Assembly (NCBI GenBank): GCA_949361645.1
Contig: OX442435.1
Span: forward strand, 4,388,220 to 4,452,219
Length of the DNA stretch: 64,000 bases
Direction of reading: 5' to 3'
Source of the DNA: Spongilla lacustris
Taxonomy: Eukaryota > Porifera > Demospongiae > Spongillida > Spongillidae
The notes under the pieces are model-generated. The model was given only the letters and a program-made list of their open reading frames with translations, had not been told where the DNA came from and did not search any database. Of the stretch, positions 22,429-33,470 are shown piece after piece (the stretch's first letter is position 1; each line of letters starts with the position of its first letter). The translations under genes and the position numbers were made by a program.

Positions 22429-23236
22429 TGGGACAGTTCACGCGAAAATGATAATTCGCTTTTATATTTATAATGTTATAAAATTTTCTTATGTTTGAAT
22501 CGCTATAACTTCCCAACGGTTTAGGCTATCTACTTCGTATTTACATCACTTCATACCACACCATTTCTCTATGGTATAATACATTTTGGTGTTTCGCACG
22601 TGCTCCGTACCAGTACTGCAACGTTTTATACCCCATGGGGTTCAAACCCGCCATAACTTTCTGTAGGAGTAACAAATCGCTTCAAATTCGGTTTGTAGGT
22701 AGAGCGGTCCTATACCTATCGATTTGTTCTGTTCGTTAATTTTTATACCATCTGTTACGGAGATACATTTGAACAAAGTACGTCCACTTTTCCCGCTCGA
22801 TTCGGCCAATGATTTTGGCAAACCGCGTCCCGCTCAATGTATGGGAGGCGGGGATGATAACATTGGCGCGTATCAAGCGGGAAAAAGTGCACGTAGTTTG
22901 TTCAACTGTATCTCCGTAACGGATGGCATAAAAATTAACGAACAGTACAAATCGATAGGTACAGGACCTTTGTACCTATAAACCGAATTTGAAGCGATTT
23001 GGTAACTCCTACAGAAAGTTATGGCAGGTTTGAACCCGGTGGGGTATAAAACGTTGCAGTACTGGTACGGAGCATGTGCAAGACACCAAACTGTATTTTA
23101 CCATAGAGAAATGGTGTGGTATGAAGTGTTGTAAATACGAAGTAGATAGCCTAAACCGTTGGGAAGTTATTACGATTCAAACATAAGGAAATTTTATAAC
23201 ATAAGTATAAAAGCGAGTTATCATTTTCGCGTGAAA
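22429..23236. mobile_element. foldback element, TGGGACAG family, right tip missing
   Basis: It starts TGGGACAGTTCACGCGAAAA and runs through the shared centre (near 22830) to '...cattttcgcgtgaaa' at 23236. There the last bases (ACTGTCCCA expected) are replaced by the end of the next element at 23237, so the two abut. Confidence 0.88.
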
Positions 23237-24656
23237 CAGTGCTTCTCACAAAGAGAGGGAAAAATGAAAATGTCTTGTTTTTTAGCCGTAACTCTGTAAC
23301 CAAACATGATGTTGAAACACCAATGACATTTTTGGAATCAGCATGTATTTTTGCATCATCCTGTGTATTTATGTTGTATTACGTGATGTATTTTCGTTTC
23401 AGGACCACAAGTAACATAGGGTTAAAACAACATTTTGTTTATAACACATAAACGCAATGGAGTTAAGGCTTCAAATTTACAACACAACTGCACCATCATA
23501 GTCTGCATGTCCGTGAACAGTTTGATCATTGCACGCCATCTAGTTATGGAGATCGGTTCAAGATTATAAAAATTTGAAGGTGGGTAGCGGTTAAGGAAAA
23601 AACTTCAGAAAACTTCCGAGATAAGGTTTGATTTTTTGTGGGTTACATTGCAAAGTCCCTGTAGTTAATATATGGAACATTCTACTCTTATCCTTCATTG
23701 CAATCGTAAGTTGCAATTTGCCAAATTTCAAAATTCCATTATCGGATAGAAATTTTGATTATTGATGACATATCAAAACATGATGTCATTATAGTGATGA
23801 CGCGTTGTTGTGATTTGTCGAGAATAACTCTTAAACTTTATCAGTAAAGAAGGCCTGTTCTACAAATTTGTGTTCTCAATAGGCGAGCCAGAGTTGGCTA
23901 CCCCTTGCTTGACCGCTTTTGTACAACCACAGTAACGCCTTCTACCTCCCAACTTCTTCGCTATCTATATCTGGTACCCCCAGATACATGTGTGTATGTA
24001 TAAGGTAGGTTCTGGAAAGAACAAGTACCAGAAACAGAATCACAGAAGACTTGGAAACTGCATGCCATTGCGTTATTATTACGATCATGTAATCAGTTGT
24101 GACGTCAAAGTGGACGATAATACCTTAACGTATACGGAAAAACGTTAAAATTTCTATCCGATAATGGAATTTTTAACTTTGGCAAATTGCAACTTACGAT
24201 CGCAATGACGGATAAGCTTAAAATGTTTCATATATTAACTACAGGGACTTTGCAATGTAACGAATAAAGAATTAAACCTTACCTCGGAACCTTTCTGGAG
24301 TTTTTTCCTTAACCGCTACCCACCTTCCATTTTTTACAATCTAACTAGAGGGCGTGTAACGATCAAACTGCTCATGGACATGCAGACTATGATGGTGCAG
24401 TTGTGTTGTAAATTTGAAACATTAACTCCATTGTATTCATGAGTTATAAACAAAAAATGTTGTTTTAACCCTATGTTACTTGTTGTGGTCCTGAAACGAA
24501 AACACATCACGTGATACAACATAAATTCACAGGATGATGCAAAAATACATGCTGATTTCAAAAATGTAATTGTTTTTTCCACATCATGTTTGGTTACAGA
24601 GTTATGGCTAAAAAACGGGACATTTTCATTTTTCCCTCTCTTTGTGAGAAGCACTG
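23237..24656. mobile_element. 1.4-kb long-TIR element (CAGTGCTTCTCAC ends)
   Basis: The ends are exact inverted repeats (CAGTGCTTCTCACAAAGAGA and its complement at 24656). The arms match for about 520 bp ('taaccaaacatgatgttg', 'gtagcggttaaggaaaaaac', 'ttccattatcggatagaaat'), leaving a unique centre of about 0.4 kb (23765-24150). No transposase is encoded. It joins the foldback element on its left without spacer. The target duplication is not clear. Confidence 0.88.
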
Positions 24657-24794
24657 TATATATGTTTTTTTTTTGTGTACGATGACGCTTTTCTTAGGTG
24701 AATGCGGGGCTATTTTTTGTTACCATGCATTTATTCCATTTATAGCCCGTCTCCTCAGATTAGTTCCTATCATAGACATTTTCCTTTCCTGATT
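24657..24794 (+). repeat. continuation of the local duplication, copy 1
   Basis: 24680-24780 ('tgtacgatgacgcttttctt', 'tttatagcccgtct') corresponds to 27108-27215, which lies next to the other copy of 20864-21060. The DNA between 21066 and 24657 is therefore inserted material relative to copy 2. Confidence 0.6.
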
Positions 24795-27700
24795 ATGACA
24801 ACCAGAATGAGTTATAATACTATTAGCAATACAGGCAACCAATCGGAGGGGGGGAGAGATTGTGTGTGCCCAACGACATTCAATTCTAATTCTAGCAGAT
24901 TGTGCTTGTGGAAGTGCATGTGTAAGTACCTGTTAATTTCTACCAGGTACTCTCTGCCATTACTACCCCAGCATCTGATCTCTACTACGCATGGCTGTCA
25001 GGACAGTCAGAATTGCATCTTGGAAAGGTATTTATTGCAATGCACCTCGTTACATAAAGTCTGTTGCCCTATTAAAGTAGATAATTGCTGAGAACATGGA
25101 GATCGCGGTATGAAGCCATGCGCCGTACAGGCAATAGGTTAGTAAAGACATTAGGATTGCTGACACTGTGTAAAAAGGGCTGTTATACACTAGTGTATAA
25201 CATCATTGTATAACACTGCGTGTTCGTTATACACACGTATACGCAATAACGTCTATATACACACTGTTATACAGTATATTAGGATTGCTGACACTGTGTA
25301 AAATAGGCTGTTATACACTAGTGTATAACATCATTGTATAACACTGCGTGTTGAGACGTTATACACACATATACGCAATAACGTCTATATACACACTGTT
25401 ATACAGTAGTGTATAGCAATACATTGTTCATAGTGTGAGCCTCAAAGGTGAACAGTGACTCTGGCAAGGGAAATGGAGCTGTGATCGGTATGATTTACCG
25501 TGTTCATCTTACAATATGCTGGTAAGATTGGATGAAGATGAAGACCTTAACATTGTGTACTCTATATTGATACTTATAGTGCGGAACAGAAGTGCACCCC
25601 AGCCTGGCCAGAAAATGCTTTATCCTGTAAGCTGAACATGCATGGTGATTTGCCTTTTAATCATTATCATCTATATTGTTTTAGGTTGTGGTGGAAGGTA
25701 TATTAGCACAAATGTAGGAAGTATCTGTCATATGGGTGAAATATGATATCAAGTGCAGTATGGTACATTTTTTTAACAATGATGCATTTGTGTTTATATG
25801 ATTTCACAGATTGCTGAAATCTAATACAACAGCCGTACAAAACTCATGCAACCAAATATGCAAAGCAACTGAGAGAGATTAACAAAGAGCTAGGTGTATA
25901 TAAAGACAGTCAATGAATGATACTTGTGCATGTAAACGTACATGTGTGTATTTTCAAAAATGAACTGTATTTTGGCCAAGATCATCTTGGGGCAAGGAGG
26001 TAAGATCTTGGGGCAAGGAGGAAAGATCTTGGGGCATGGAGGCAAGATCATGGACAAGATGGAGGTAAGATCTTGGGGCAAGGGAGGCAAGATCTTGGGG
26101 CAAGGGAGGCAAGATCTTGGGGCAAGGGAGGCAAGATCTTTGGGCAGGGGAGGCGAGGTCGTTGGGCAAGGGAGGCAAGGTCTTGGGGCAAGGGAGGCAA
26201 GGTCTTGGGGCAAGGGGGGCAAGATCTTGGGGCAAGGGAGGCAAGATCTTGGGGTAAGGGAAGCAAGATCTTAGGGCAAGGGAGGCTAGATCTTGGGGCA
26301 AGGAAGGCAAGATCTTGGGGTAAGGTAGGCAAGCTCATGGTCAGATCATGGGGCAAGGAGGAAAGATCAGGCCAAGATCCTGTGGCAAGATGGCAAGACC
26401 CTGTGGCAAGATCTTGAGCAAGATAGCAAGATTGTGGCCAAGATCCTGTGGCAAGATGGCAAGACCCTGTGGCAAGATCTTGAGCAAGATAGCAAGATTG
26501 TGGCCATGATCTTGGTCCAAGATCTTAGCCAAGATGGCAAGGAGTTGGCCGCAATAACCTTGGGTGTCTTGACCTTGGCCAGGATCTTGACCAAGACTCT
26601 TGGCCAAGAATTTTTTGCTGGGCAGTTTTTTAACCTTCCTACTTGAAGCGTATATTGGAGGGTATAAACACAATTTCTAATGCTACAACTAGACCTGATT
26701 CGGATACAGGTACCATTTGAGTACAGACATGCTCACTATTATGGAGGATAAAAAAGAAAATCCTAAGCTAACATTTTCACACTTGAATTGGCCTTCTTAA
26801 CCGATTATACGCTAAATTTAATTTGCGCACGCGTACATACGTAACGCGGAATTGTTTTCAACAAATAATCATTTTTTGAGGTGTGGTTATGGTAGTTATT
26901 GCAGCAGCTGAACGGAGCGACTTTTGTATGGACGACCTTTGTTTTTTGGAATGCTGACTGGATGAACTATCTTCCCTTGCGTATGGATGGGCGCGATCTA
27001 CTCATGTTCGAGCGTGCGATGGTGAAAAACGAATCTGAACGTAACGCTACCTCGTCTCTTAGTGTTTGAGGTACGTTGTAAACATATGCGATGTCTTTGT
27101 TGGGTACAATGACGACTTTCTTCAGTGAATATAGGCTATTTAGAGAGGGGGGGAGGTTGTTGCAAACACAGCCATATATTCTATTTATAGCCCGTCCGCT
27201 TGTATCTTCCTGATCGTTAGCTATTTTAGCTATAAACTTACACATGTTTGTTTGGTACTTTTGTGGCATGATAAAAGTATATCTATTTGCTGTACGTCTC
27301 AGCTACATGTATTCACACTCTCTTCATACAGTGGCACCACTATGCACCCACACTATCACCTGCCCACACACTCCTTTTCACACTCCCCTTGTCACCCATT
27401 TGCCTTGTACACACACCACCCAATGCACGCACTCCATAATGACACACCCTTTCTAGACATATCTTTGTCACACCCTCCCCCTTGTACACACCCACTGTAA
27501 TACATCCATTCCACATCTACCACCCTGCAGTCCCCTCACAGCATGTATTCCACTTGTTAGCACCCTGTGTGAACTCTGGCACACTACAGCACCTACACAT
27601 AGTGATGTGAAGGTGTGGAACCCTTGCACACACACACTTCATTGACTCTTCTATCATGTGCATGCACATCGCTTGTCATATACACCTTTGTACACACCAC

Positions 27701-30570
27701 CCATTGTGCACTCTTTATCACTCCAACTCCTTGTCATACTCACACTCCACAGCACACCCACCTGCCAATTGCAATCCCCTTGTGAGGGAGTGTGTAGTGT
27801 GTAGGAATCTGTAGTGTGTGAGGGTGTGTAGAGGGTGTGTGAGAGAGTGTACAAAGGTATAACGTGTTTACAAGTGGGTGTGTACAAGGGGTGTGTGTGA
27901 GGGAGTGTGTACAAGGTGTAGTGCGTTTGCAAGTGGTGTGTGCAGAGAGGGTGTTTCCGAGGGGTGTGTGAGGGTGTGTGTAGTGGGTCTGTGAGGGAAT
28001 GTGTAGTGTGTGTGAGGGTGTGTAAGGGAGCGTGTACAAAGGTACAGTGTGTTTACAAGTGGTGTGTGAGGGAGTGTGTGTACAATGGGTGTGTGTATAG
28101 AGGGTTTTCCAAGGGGTGTGTGAGGGAGTGTGTAGTGGGTGGGAGGATGTGTGTAGTGGGTGGGAGGATGTGTGTAGAGGGTGTGGTGTGTACAAGGGGT
28201 GTGAGAGGTGTGCATAGAGTATAGTAAAGTGGGTGGTGTGCATTGCACTGTGTAGAATGGCAAGAGTGTGACAAGGAGATTTATGTGTGTAGATTAGATG
28301 TGTGTGATAGGGAGTGTGTGCAGTGGGTGGATGTGTACAAGGGGTGTGTGGGGTAGGCATGCTGTGCACCCTCTACACAATCCCTCACACACCCCTTGTG
28401 TGTACACTCAGAAACACCCTCTCTACACACCCCTTGTACATACGTATACTCCCTCACACAACCTTGTACACACCATCCATTGCACTCTTTATCAATCCAA
28501 CTCCTTGTCATACTCACACTCCACTGCACACCCACCTGCCAATAGCAATCCGGTCACTGCATGTACACATCCACCCACTGCACACACTCCCTTATCACAC
28601 ACATCTAATCTACACACATAAATCTTCTTGTCACACTCTTGCCATTCTACACAGTGCAATGCACAGCACCCACTTTACTATACTCCTCACACACCTACCC
28701 TCTTCACACACCTCTTGTAAACACACTACACCTTGTACACACTCCCTCACACCCTTCCTTACACACCCTCTACACACACCCTCTCTATACAAACTCCCTC
28801 ACATACTCCTTGTACACACACTCCCTCACATACTCCTTGTACACACACTCCCTCACACACACCCCTTGTACACACACTCCCTCACACACACCCCTTGTAC
28901 ACACACTCCCTCACACACACCCCTTGTACACACACTCCCTCACACACACCCCTTGTACACACACTCCCTCACACACACCCCTTGTACACACACTCCCTCA
29001 CACACACCCCTTGTACACACACTCCCTCACACACACCCCTTGTACACACACTCCCTCACACACACCCCTTGTACACACACTCCCTCACACACACCCCTTG
29101 TACACACACTCCCTCACACACCCCTTGTACACACTCCCTCACACACACCCCTTGTACACACACTCCCTCACACACACCCCTTGTACACACTCCCTCTCAC
29201 ACACCCCTTGTACACACACTCCCTCACACACACCCCTTGTACACACACTCCCTCACACACACCCCTTGTACACACACTCCCTCACACACCCCTTGTACAC
29301 ACACTCCCTCACACACACCCAACATGTATGTGTGTGCCTATGTGTATGTGGTAACGTGTATGTGTGTGCCTATGCATATGTGGTATGTGTGTGCCTATGC
29401 TTATGTGGTAATGTGTACATGTATGTGTGTGCCTATGTGTATGTGGTAACATGTATGTGTGTACCTATGCGTATGTGGTAACATGTATGTGTGTGCCTAT
29501 GCATATGTGGTAACATGTATGTGTGTGCCTATGTGTATGTGGTAACGTGTATGTGTGTGCCTATGCATATGTGGTAACATGTATGTGTGTGCCTATGCAT
29601 ATGTGGTAACGTGTACATGTATGTGTGTGCCTATGCGTATGTGGTAACATGTATGTGTGTGCCTATGTGTATGTGGTAACATGTATGTGTGTGCCTATGC
29701 ATATGTGGTAACGTGTACATGTATGTGTGTGCCTATGCGTATGTGGTAACATGTATGTGTGTGCCTATGTGTATGTGGTAACATGTATGTGTGTGCCTAT
29801 GCATATGTGGTAACATGTATGTGTGTGCCTATGCGTATGTGGTAACATGTATGTGTGTGCCTATGCATATGTGGTAACATGTATGTGTGTGCCTATGTGT
29901 ATGTGGTAACGTGTATGTGTGTGCCTATGCATATGTGGTCTTGTACACACACTCCCTCACACACACCCCTTGTACGCACACTCCCTCACACACACCCCTT
30001 GTACACACACTCCCTCACACACACCCCTTGTACACACACTCCCTCACACACACCCCTTGTACACACACTCCCTCGCACACACCACTTGTAAACACACTAC
30101 ACCTTGTAGTGTACACACACTCCCTTACACACAGCCCTTGTACACTCTCTACACACATCCCTTGTACATACCCACACCCTCTCTATATATACCCCTTGTT
30201 CATACCACCTTTTGTACACACAATCCCTCACACACACATACTGAGTGTACATAGCATTTTTTTTGTGTTGACAATTAGCCTTAACCTTTCATGTCAGATA
30301 AACACATAGTCATGTACTCATATACACTACATTGCAGAGACTGCCATTGTGTGTCCTTTCTGCAGATCAACACGTTCATCAAGCTCGTCAGGCTCGATAC
30401 AAAAGCTGTCCAGGACATCGTCATCCTTATCTAAAAGTTTCCAAGACCTCTTCACGGTCCATCCTGCGCGAGCGCTTTGTCATTCTCTATCAAATTATAT
30501 TATCATTGGAATGTTATTCATTGCATTCGTTGTTTACTTTGTCCACAGTTTAGCAAGAAACCCACAATAG
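24795..30570 (+). CDS. membrane-anchored CPFC-motif protein gene (last exon secure, upstream exons tentative)
   Basis: The last exon, 30338-30570, is well supported: acceptor TTGCAG, 76 residues, stop TAG, and AATAAA 19 bp later. It starts TAIVCPFCRSTRSSSSSGS, then a Ser-rich linker, and ends with a membrane segment (IIIGMLFIAFVVYF) and VHSLARNPQ, so a C-terminal anchor. CPFC could be the last metal pair of a RING or ribbon, which is unproven. The proposed upstream exons are 24795-24921 (ATG start, Cys-rich, GTAAGT), 24972-25027, 25081-25107, an open stretch 25459-25626 (WSCDRYDLPCSSYNM, LVRLDEDEDLNIV, ending before GTAAGC) and a 13-nt exon 25685-25697. The 25626, 25697 and 30338 junctions agree in phase; the acceptor of the 25459 exon does not fit the exon before it. 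The final intron would be 4.6 kb and contains the minisatellites at 27.3-30.2 kb. Confidence 0.42.
25149..25408. repeat. tandem duplication, about 128-bp unit, two copies
   Basis: 'attaggattgctgacactgt' begins both copies (25149 and 25278). Each unit holds the near-palindrome 'ttatacactagtgtataa' and several TATAC/GTATA blocks. Copies differ by only a few bases. Confidence 0.9.
25972..26660. repeat. array of 'aagatcttggggcaagggaggc' type repeats with flank, copy 2 (inverted)
   Basis: From 25972 a 22-bp unit (core AAGATCTTGGGGCAAGGG) repeats about fifteen times. A second part (26370-26600) has a longer unit with 'tgtggcaagatcttgagcaa' repeated twice. It ends with 'caagaattttttgctgggca' and the flank 'aaccttcctacttgaagcg', the reverse complement of the copy-1 boundary at 19800-19932. 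Open frames of about 110 codons on both strands are by-products of the repeat. Confidence 0.85.
26661..27240. repeat. local duplication, copy 2, without the inserted elements
   Basis: 26902-27080 matches 20864-21060, and 27108-27215 matches 24680-24780. In this copy the two parts are only about 27 bp apart, so it looks like the state before the foldback and TIR elements arrived. No gene is seen. Confidence 0.65.
27241..27780. repeat. degenerate CACAC-rich sequence
   Basis: Simple CA/CT-rich sequence with scattered 'cacactccc', 'cccttgtacacac' elements, a diverged margin of the minisatellite that follows. Open frames here reflect composition only. Confidence 0.6.
27781..28370 (-). repeat. 30-bp minisatellite, inverted block
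   Basis: Units such as 'gtgtgtgagggagtgtgtac' are the reverse complement of the array at 28371-29325, so the two blocks form a large imperfect palindrome around 28370. Units are diverged compared with the plus block. Confidence 0.85.
28371..29325 (+). repeat. 30-bp minisatellite, direct block
   Basis: From about 28800 nearly identical 30-bp units (containing ACACTCCCTCACACACACCC and CTTGT) repeat about 17 times. Because 30 is divisible by 3, all plus-strand frames stay open as 10-residue peptide repeats (for example HTLPHTHPLY). These frames lack start context and are not called as genes. Confidence 0.95.
29326..29938 (+). repeat. 32-bp minisatellite
   Basis: About 19 units containing 'gtgtgcctatgcatatgtgg' and 'taacatgtat', with variants (tgtgtat/gcgtat; an added 'gtacat'). 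It is inserted inside the 30-bp array, which resumes at 29939. Confidence 0.95.
29939..30240 (+). repeat. 30-bp minisatellite, resumed block
   Basis: About five clear units and then decayed ones up to 30240, shortly before the exon at 30338. The unit sequence is the same as at 28.8-29.3 kb. Confidence 0.92.
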
Positions 30571-30588
30571 CAAGCCCACTCGTTCGAC

Positions 30589-30594
30589 AATAAA
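30589..30594 (+). other. poly(A) signal
   Basis: AATAAA begins 19 bp after the TAG of the exon 30338-30570, the expected place for cleavage and polyadenylation. It supports that exon as the true 3' end of a gene. Confidence 0.6.
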
Positions 30595-30784
30595 ATGAAC
30601 AGTATAGGGACTGGTGAATACCGCTTTGCAAGTTTCAGAACCGAACTAAACACCGACTGTGGACGGCGCTTCTTGTACCGTAGTGTATACAGCTGGACTC
30701 AAATTTGAGTCTACCGCGTTTTACGCGTAATAATTATTGGACTCAAATTTGAGTCTTCCGCGTATAATCGGTTAAGCAAGCAGA

Positions 30785-31015
30785 ACTCAAACAGTCTCCC
30801 GGGTTCGAAATCGGACTGCGCGTTTAGGTGCAAGGTAGTAGTTATGTACCAACGATTGTGAAACAGCGGAGAAATTGGCTAAAAACTGTGTGTTTGGACC
30901 AATAATAGAAGATGAAAGAGTGCGGGCCCGAAAATAACGTGACTGATAGCTACTAAAGCTTATTCCATTTTCGAAATTTGGATATCTCAAACGACCCGCG
31001 GGCCGGTTATGAAAA
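30785..31015 (-). repeat. dispersed repeat, copy 2 (inverted relative to 18612-18880)
   Basis: 'gggttcgaaatcggactg', 'gaaacagcggagaaattggc' and 'agtgcgggcccgaaaataac' are the reverse complement of blocks in copy 1. Upstream (30697-30765) 'ggactcaaatttgagtct' occurs twice, itself a palindrome. Confidence 0.7.
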
Positions 31016-31184
31016 TCAAGACTGAGAATTGAAAATTGTTTTTATCAAGTATCACGTTACGCACTGTATGTATCAAGTGAAATCTGTTTATATGAAGTGT
31101 CTTGGTTTCACAATTGACTTAAGTCACAATTCTATTTCAAAATTTCTTGCACTGTGCAAAAAAAGTAGTATACAGTGGTGTATA

Positions 31185-31270
31185 TGTTACGCGCAAAGCG
31201 TGGATTTGCGCAATCCCGGGACTGTCTTGCGCAAACCCTGGATCCATGGTTTGTTTGCGCAATCTCGAGA
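31185..31270. repeat. left inverted repeat of a 2.1-kb segment
   Basis: 'gttacgcgcaaagcgtggat', 'ttgcgcaatcccggga' and 'gcgcaaaccctggatccatg' recur in reverse complement at 33190-33265. Together they flank the small gene at 31.4-32.9 kb. Confidence 0.8.
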
Positions 31271-31407
31271 TTGCCCTTATATTTTCTTTAACCCAATCAA
31301 CTCGTGTATCTTGTAATGTTCAACTATAACGAAGGCACAAAAGTTGTATCGACTACGCCAGAGCCTGGCAGAGCCGTTGAGCGTACACACAGATAAGTTG
31401 AGATAAC

Positions 31408-32907
31408 ATGTCGGTCTGTCCAGTCTGGTCTCCAACCTATTTGGGCTTTTCAAGACGGTAAGGTAATTGTGTGGTAGACATTTTTAAGAGTGGATCGATT
31501 GATACCCTCAATAGAACACTTTCTTGTGATGGTTGTAAAAGGCCCAGTGGCTTCGCTTGAATCCAGTTTATGGGCGCCCGCTAATCACGATAGTGGGTGT
31601 AAGTCGTATCTGTACTGTCAATATGTAACACACTTATGGGCGCCGGTTCATCACGATACATAATTTGAAGTTAAAAAGTATATAAACTGAAGTACAGCCG
31701 TATTTGTCAAAAAGGAAATCAGGGAGCTAGTTTGTTGGGTAGTTGCGCTTATAAATGGGACTAGTACCGACCGTTTGAAGGTTTGGGTGAAGTTGCACTT
31801 GGACGCTGACTCTGTGATGTGCTCTGTTCACCAGCCAGCATTAGAAACATGTGACATGTATTTTTCGTCATTAAAAAAAAAATCTGTTCAGGAATCTAAT
31901 AACACCACCGTGCTAGCCGTGTTAGTAGATTGCATGGTGTAGGTGGAAGATATTTTTATGACATTGTCAACAATGAGGTGATGTATTACATATAATGCTA
32001 CAAAATAAAAAACTTCTTACGCATGCATGTTCAGAGAAAATGGTTAGTTTCATAGTTATACATGTATGTGTGTATGTTTTATAGATTCAGCATTCTTTGA
32101 ATGTCTTCCATGGTCTACGGGTGTGGATATTCAGTTTGTGAGGATGCTGGTCTGTCATCAAGAATGGTCGAGTCACCAGGCCAGTTCTTTACAAAAACTA
32201 CAGCAAAATCTAGTCAGTGCCACTAAAATCCATCAGGATTTAAAGTACTAACCTATATTGTACCCTCAAGTGCATGTTCAAGTTGTGATTTTTTTCTACA
32301 AGGTTAATCACTGGTGATTGGATAGGTATGGACCAATCCTGCTCTTCAGAGCCAATCAGAGGAGAGGGGCAAGGAGGTGGCCTAGCTGGAACCTTGCACC
32401 AAATCAATTAAAATTTGGTTATATTTTATCTTACCCATGCATAATATTACAATGGAAGCAGAACTGGCCTGGTGACTCGACCATTCTTAATGACAGACCA
32501 GCATCCTCAAAGTCAAGGACTTGAGGAAAGAGAAATGATAGTTAATCAATGGAAATTAGTCTCAGGCTGATTGGCATGAAATTAAGTAATTTATACATGC
32601 ACTTTAATTGCTGATTTTGTAAAGAACTGGCCTGGTGACTCGACCATTCTTGATGACAGACCACCATCCTCAAAGTAAAGGACTTGAGGAAAGAGAAATG
32701 ATAGTTAATGAATGGAAATTAGTCTCGGGCTGATTGGCATGAAATTAACTAATTTATACACGCAAGGCCAATTAAAATCTGGATGTAATATATATTTTTG
32801 CAGGTACTGGGGATGGTGAGGAAAAAGTGAAATCTCAGGGTAAATGTATTTCATATTTGGTAGCATTATTGGAGGCTTGCCAAGCAACTGTACAAAGGGA
32901 AACATGA
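31408..32907 (+). CDS. small multi-exon gene of unknown family, two possible 3' ends
   Basis: Supported coding blocks are 31781-31938 (VWVKLHLDADSVMCSVHQPA, ending VLAVLVDCM), 32085-32251 (SAFFECLPWSTGVDIQF to a TAA) and 32804-32907 (TGDGEEKVKSQGKC, YLVALLEACQA, to a TGA), each after a good acceptor. Possible 5' exons are 31408-31457 (MSVCPVWSPTYLGFSR, GTAAGG) and 31489-31531, but the intron between them would be only 31 nt, so that join is doubtful. An 8-nt exon (32035-32042, CAG/GTTAGT) would make the phases fit between 31938 and 32085. If the exon at 32085 ends at 32120 (ACGG/GTGTGG), it joins in phase to 32804, giving about 132 residues and a 3' end with AATAAA at 32928. Otherwise it stops at 32251. 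No signal peptide, membrane segment or known domain is seen. Confidence 0.42.
32450..32745. repeat. 163-bp tandem duplication, antisense to an exon region
   Basis: 'gaactggcctggtgactcga' starts copies at 32461 and 32624, each followed by 'ggacttgaggaaagagaaat' and 'tgattggcatgaaatta'. The first 60 bases of each copy are the reverse complement of 32140-32205, inside or just after the exon at 32085. Confidence 0.9.
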
Positions 32908-32927
32908 AGAACTGCTTGTCAAGATGT

Positions 32928-32933
32928 AATAAA
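32928..32933 (+). other. poly(A) signal
   Basis: AATAAA 21 bp after the TGA of the exon 32804-32907. It supports the second 3' end. Confidence 0.45.
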
Positions 32934-33104
32934 CCTGACCACACTTTCAAGATTGTGCTCAGTGTCTCATCAGTAGAGAACAGTTGTATTTGTACACCAT
33001 AGGCCTTTTATTTGTACTGCAAACACATGTTATTTGATATAAAGTAATGTGGATGTACTCATTATTCGTTACTAAATATATTACTTGCAGACATGTCTGA
33101 TCTA

Positions 33105-33275
33105 TGCTTTGCGCAGGGCAATCCCAGGATTATCCTGATCCATGCTTTGCGCACGAGCAATCCCAGGATTGCGCGGCCTATCCATGGTTTGTACCACAAA
33201 CCATGGATCCAGGGTTTGCGCAGGACAATCCCGGGATTGCGCAAATCCACGCTTTGCGCGTAACATATATTTATG
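33105..33275. repeat. right inverted repeat with internal tandem units
   Basis: Holds three related units ('atccatgctttgcgca', 'caatcccaggattgcgc'), the last part matching the left repeat at 31185-31270 in reverse. A perfect small palindrome 'ccatggtttgtaccacaaaccatgg' lies at 33182-33206. Confidence 0.8.
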
Positions 33276-33470
33276 CGTATATTTCTGTTATGTCATAAAT
33301 ACACCATGTGTGCCCATATTTCAAAAATACGCATAGGTGTATTTCAAGAACCCGCAGGTGTCGATTGTATTCACTAACCACCGTACCTGATTCTTCAAAT
33401 CTATGCGAATACCGAAAATTCTAAATTTTTATTTGGATAAAAATCTTCGAAGCTATATTTATTGTTTCAG

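Noticed and set aside
25833..25916. Possible exon (PYKTHATKYAKQLREINKEL...) after AATACAACAG
   Set aside because: 28 codons open by chance is not unlikely; its phase does not fit the best upstream donor, and the exon at 30338 fits better. Kept only as an alternative.
25890..26673. Pro/Leu-rich or Gly/Lys-rich frames of about 110 codons
   Set aside because: Periodic reading of the 22-bp 'aagatcttggggcaaggg' array.
27244..30309. Long His/Thr/Pro-rich frames on both strands
   Set aside because: By-products of the 30-bp minisatellite (unit divisible by three).
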